Below are positions 62,524-64,000 of a DNA stretch of 64,000 bases, piece after piece. This DNA is from Roseburia porci (GTDB lineage: Bacteria; Bacillota; Clostridia; Lachnospirales; Lachnospiraceae), in the NCBI RefSeq assembly GCF_009695765.1, contig NZ_VUNI01000005.1:62001-126000 (forward strand), read 5' to 3'. Numbering within the stretch: position 1 is the first letter of the stretch; each line of letters starts with the position of its first letter. The translations under genes were made by a program, and so were the position numbers. Under the pieces are notes generated by a model. It was not told where the DNA came from, did no database searches, and worked only from the letters and a program-made list of their open reading frames with translations.

Positions 62524-64000
62524 TTATTTTGCAGTAAACATTGCAAGATACTCCTCAAAAACCTGAAGTGCTGCATCAACCGGTTCCGGTGTGCTCATAT
62601 CAACCCCTGCATTTTTCAGAAGCTCAATCGGATCTTTCGAGCATCCGCCGCAAAGGAAGTTTGTAACATAACGGTCAACCGCAGGCTGTCCTCCCTCAAG
62701 AATCAGTTTGGAAAATGCAGTTGCTGCCGAATAACCGGTTGCATACTGATACACATAAAATGATGTGTAAAAATGTGGAATACGCATCCATTCATAGTCG
62801 ATTTCTTCATCCACAACCACATCCGGTCCATAATATAATACATTCAGATCATGATAAATCTTATTCAGTGCTTCCTGTGTCAGAGCCTCTCCATCTGCGA
62901 TCTTCTTATGAACAATCTGCTCAAATTCTGCAAACATAGTCTGACGGAACAATGTCGTACGGAATTCCTCAAGCTGGTGGTTGATCAGATAACGCCGTTC
63001 CTTTTCATCTGCAGCATTCTTCATCAGATACTGCATAAGCAGCGCTTCGTTACATGTTGAAGCAACCTCGGCAACAAAGATCAGATATCCGGAATATGTG
63101 ATCGGCTGGGTCTTATTGGAATAATAGGTATGGATTGCATGCCCCATCTCATGTGCCAGAGTAAATACGCTGTTCAGATTATCCTTATGGTTCAGCAGTA
63201 CATAAGGATGTGTTCCATAGGCTCCCCAGGAATATGCACCGCTTCTTTTATTCTCATTCTCATAAACATCGATCCAACCTCCGGAAAGTCCCTCCTTCAG
63301 AATCGAAAGATATTCCTCTCCCATCGGTGCAAGTCCTTTTAATACGGTCTCTTTTGCTTCCTCATATGTGTATTTCTTATCGTAATCATCAATTAACGGT
63401 GTATAAAGGTCATACATATGAAGTTCTTCCACACCCAGAAGCTTTTTGCGCTCTGCCATATAGCGATGCATCGCTGGAAGATGTTTATGTACGGTCTCGA
63501 TCAGATTATCGTATACACCTTCCGGGATATTTCCCTGATCCAGATGCATAGCTCTTACACTGTCATACTTCTTTGTCTTTGCGAAAAAGTGTTCCTGCTT
63601 CAGATGACTGGTGAAAATGGATGCTACCGTATTGCCAAACTGCTGATACGTATGATACATCGATTCAAATGCCTGTTTACGGATATTTCTGTCCTTGTTC
63701 TCCATTAACTGGATAAATGTTCCGTGGCTGACCGGAAGTTCATTGCCCTCTGCATCTTTGATCGCCGGAAAACGGATATCCGCATTATTGAACATGGAGA
63801 AAATATTCTCCGGTCCAACTGCAATCTCTCCTGCATTCGCAAGAATTTTCTCCTCTTCTTTGGATAACGTATGTGCTTTCTTACGTAAGATCTCATCGAT
63901 TGCTCTCTGGTATTTCAAAAGTTCTGGCTGTTCCTTATAAAAGGCATTGATTGTTTCTGCCGAAGCCTCAAGTATTTCCGGCTCCGCAAATGCACTGGAA
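62524..64000 (-). CDS. pepF: Oligoendopeptidase F, N-terminus outside the window
   Basis: The frame stays open through the right edge (codon phase from 63999), so about 491 C-terminal residues are present of ~600 in the family. M3B metallopeptidase with zinc motif TLAHEMGHAIHTYYS and third-ligand region VAEVASTCNEALLMQYL, and the C-terminal GGCSKDPIELLKNAGVDM. It degrades medium-sized peptides in the cytoplasm. TTG 63918 is only an internal codon. Confidence 0.95.
   Translation of the reverse strand, partial: SSAFAEPEILEASAETINAFYKEQPELLKYQRAIDEILRKKAHTLSKEEEKILANAGEIAVGPENIFSMFNNADIRFPAIKDAEGNELPVSHGTFIQLMENKDRNIRKQAFESMYHTYQQFGNTVASIFTSHLKQEHFFAKTKKYDSVRAMHLDQGNIPEGVYDNLIETVHKHLPAMHRYMAERKKLLGVEELHMYDLYTPLIDDYDKKYTYEEAKETVLKGLAPMGEEYLSILKEGLSGGWIDVYENENKRSGAYSWGAYGTHPYVLLNHKDNLNSVFTLAHEMGHAIHTYYSNKTQPITYSGYLIFVAEVASTCNEALLMQYLMKNAADEKERRYLINHQLEEFRTTLFRQTMFAEFEQIVHKKIADGEALTQEALNKIYHDLNVLYYGPDVVVDEEIDYEWMRIPHFYTSFYVYQYATGYSAATAFSKLILEGGQPAVDRYVTNFLCGGCSKDPIELLKNAGVDMSTPEPVDAALQVFEEYLAMFTAK

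Overview
This window comes from a chromosome of a spore-forming, probably motile gut Firmicute, most likely family Lachnospiraceae (Clostridia). The evidence is moderate-to-low GC, strong Shine-Dalgarno sites, sigma-A promoters with 17-bp spacers, a CIRCE element, a valS T-box, a complete spoIIA operon (spoIIAA-spoIIAB-sigF), DapL-type lysine/DAP synthesis, an ANTAR regulator beside glnA, chemoreceptors, and plant-glycan enzymes (GH53 galactanase, GH2 beta-mannosidase). I cannot name the species. No rRNA, tRNA, CRISPR array, insertion sequence or prophage was recognised.

Layout. 1-3.7 kb: 3' part of typA, then an MBOAT/SGNH pair for polymer O-acylation. 3.7-7.9 kb (minus): dapL, and an operon of a eukaryote-type hisA, glnA and an ANTAR RNA-binding regulator. 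8-11 kb (plus): guaB and a CNNM/CorC-type transporter. 11-16.9 kb (minus): a divergent Tad/Flp-like secretion locus with a CpaF ATPase, an apparent TadB-TadC fusion and four small membrane peptides resembling leaderless Flp pilins. 17.3-18.2 kb: a LacI effector domain with no DNA-binding domain. 18.2-26 kb (minus): chemoreceptor, aminotransferase, rarA, polysaccharide deacetylase, clpB under CIRCE. 26-32 kb: LysR regulator (probably leaderless mRNA), beta-mannosidase, phosphoketolase. 32-37 kb (minus): AAA/DUF4143 ATPase, PH-domain protein and a nucleoside-salvage cluster (uridine phosphorylase, deoB, deoC). 37-41.8 kb: a C39-like membrane-anchored protein, HAD phosphatase, spoIIA operon. 42-48.3 kb (minus): zinc-ribbon TPR protein with a 49-aa partner, FapA, valS with T-box. 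48.3-59.3 kb (minus): TetR-controlled RND exporter, small membrane protein, surface galactanase, PdaB-like deacetylase, M56 peptidase. 59.4-64 kb (minus): decayed ABC permease, then mtnN-luxS-chemoreceptor-pepF (pepF runs off the window).

The most unusual signal is a dispersed, long, imperfect palindrome present four times (17085-17291, 34853-35031, 41780-42013, 52927-53066). The copies share two invariant blocks and compensated stems, but carry an unrelated central hairpin in each copy. All four lie in the same orientation relative to the next downstream gene; three end about 56-62 nt before its start codon. This fits either a MITE-like element with CAGG...CCTG ends or a structured leader RNA, or a mobile element that delivers one. 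The second most unusual is the compact, leaderless Tad/Flp-like locus.
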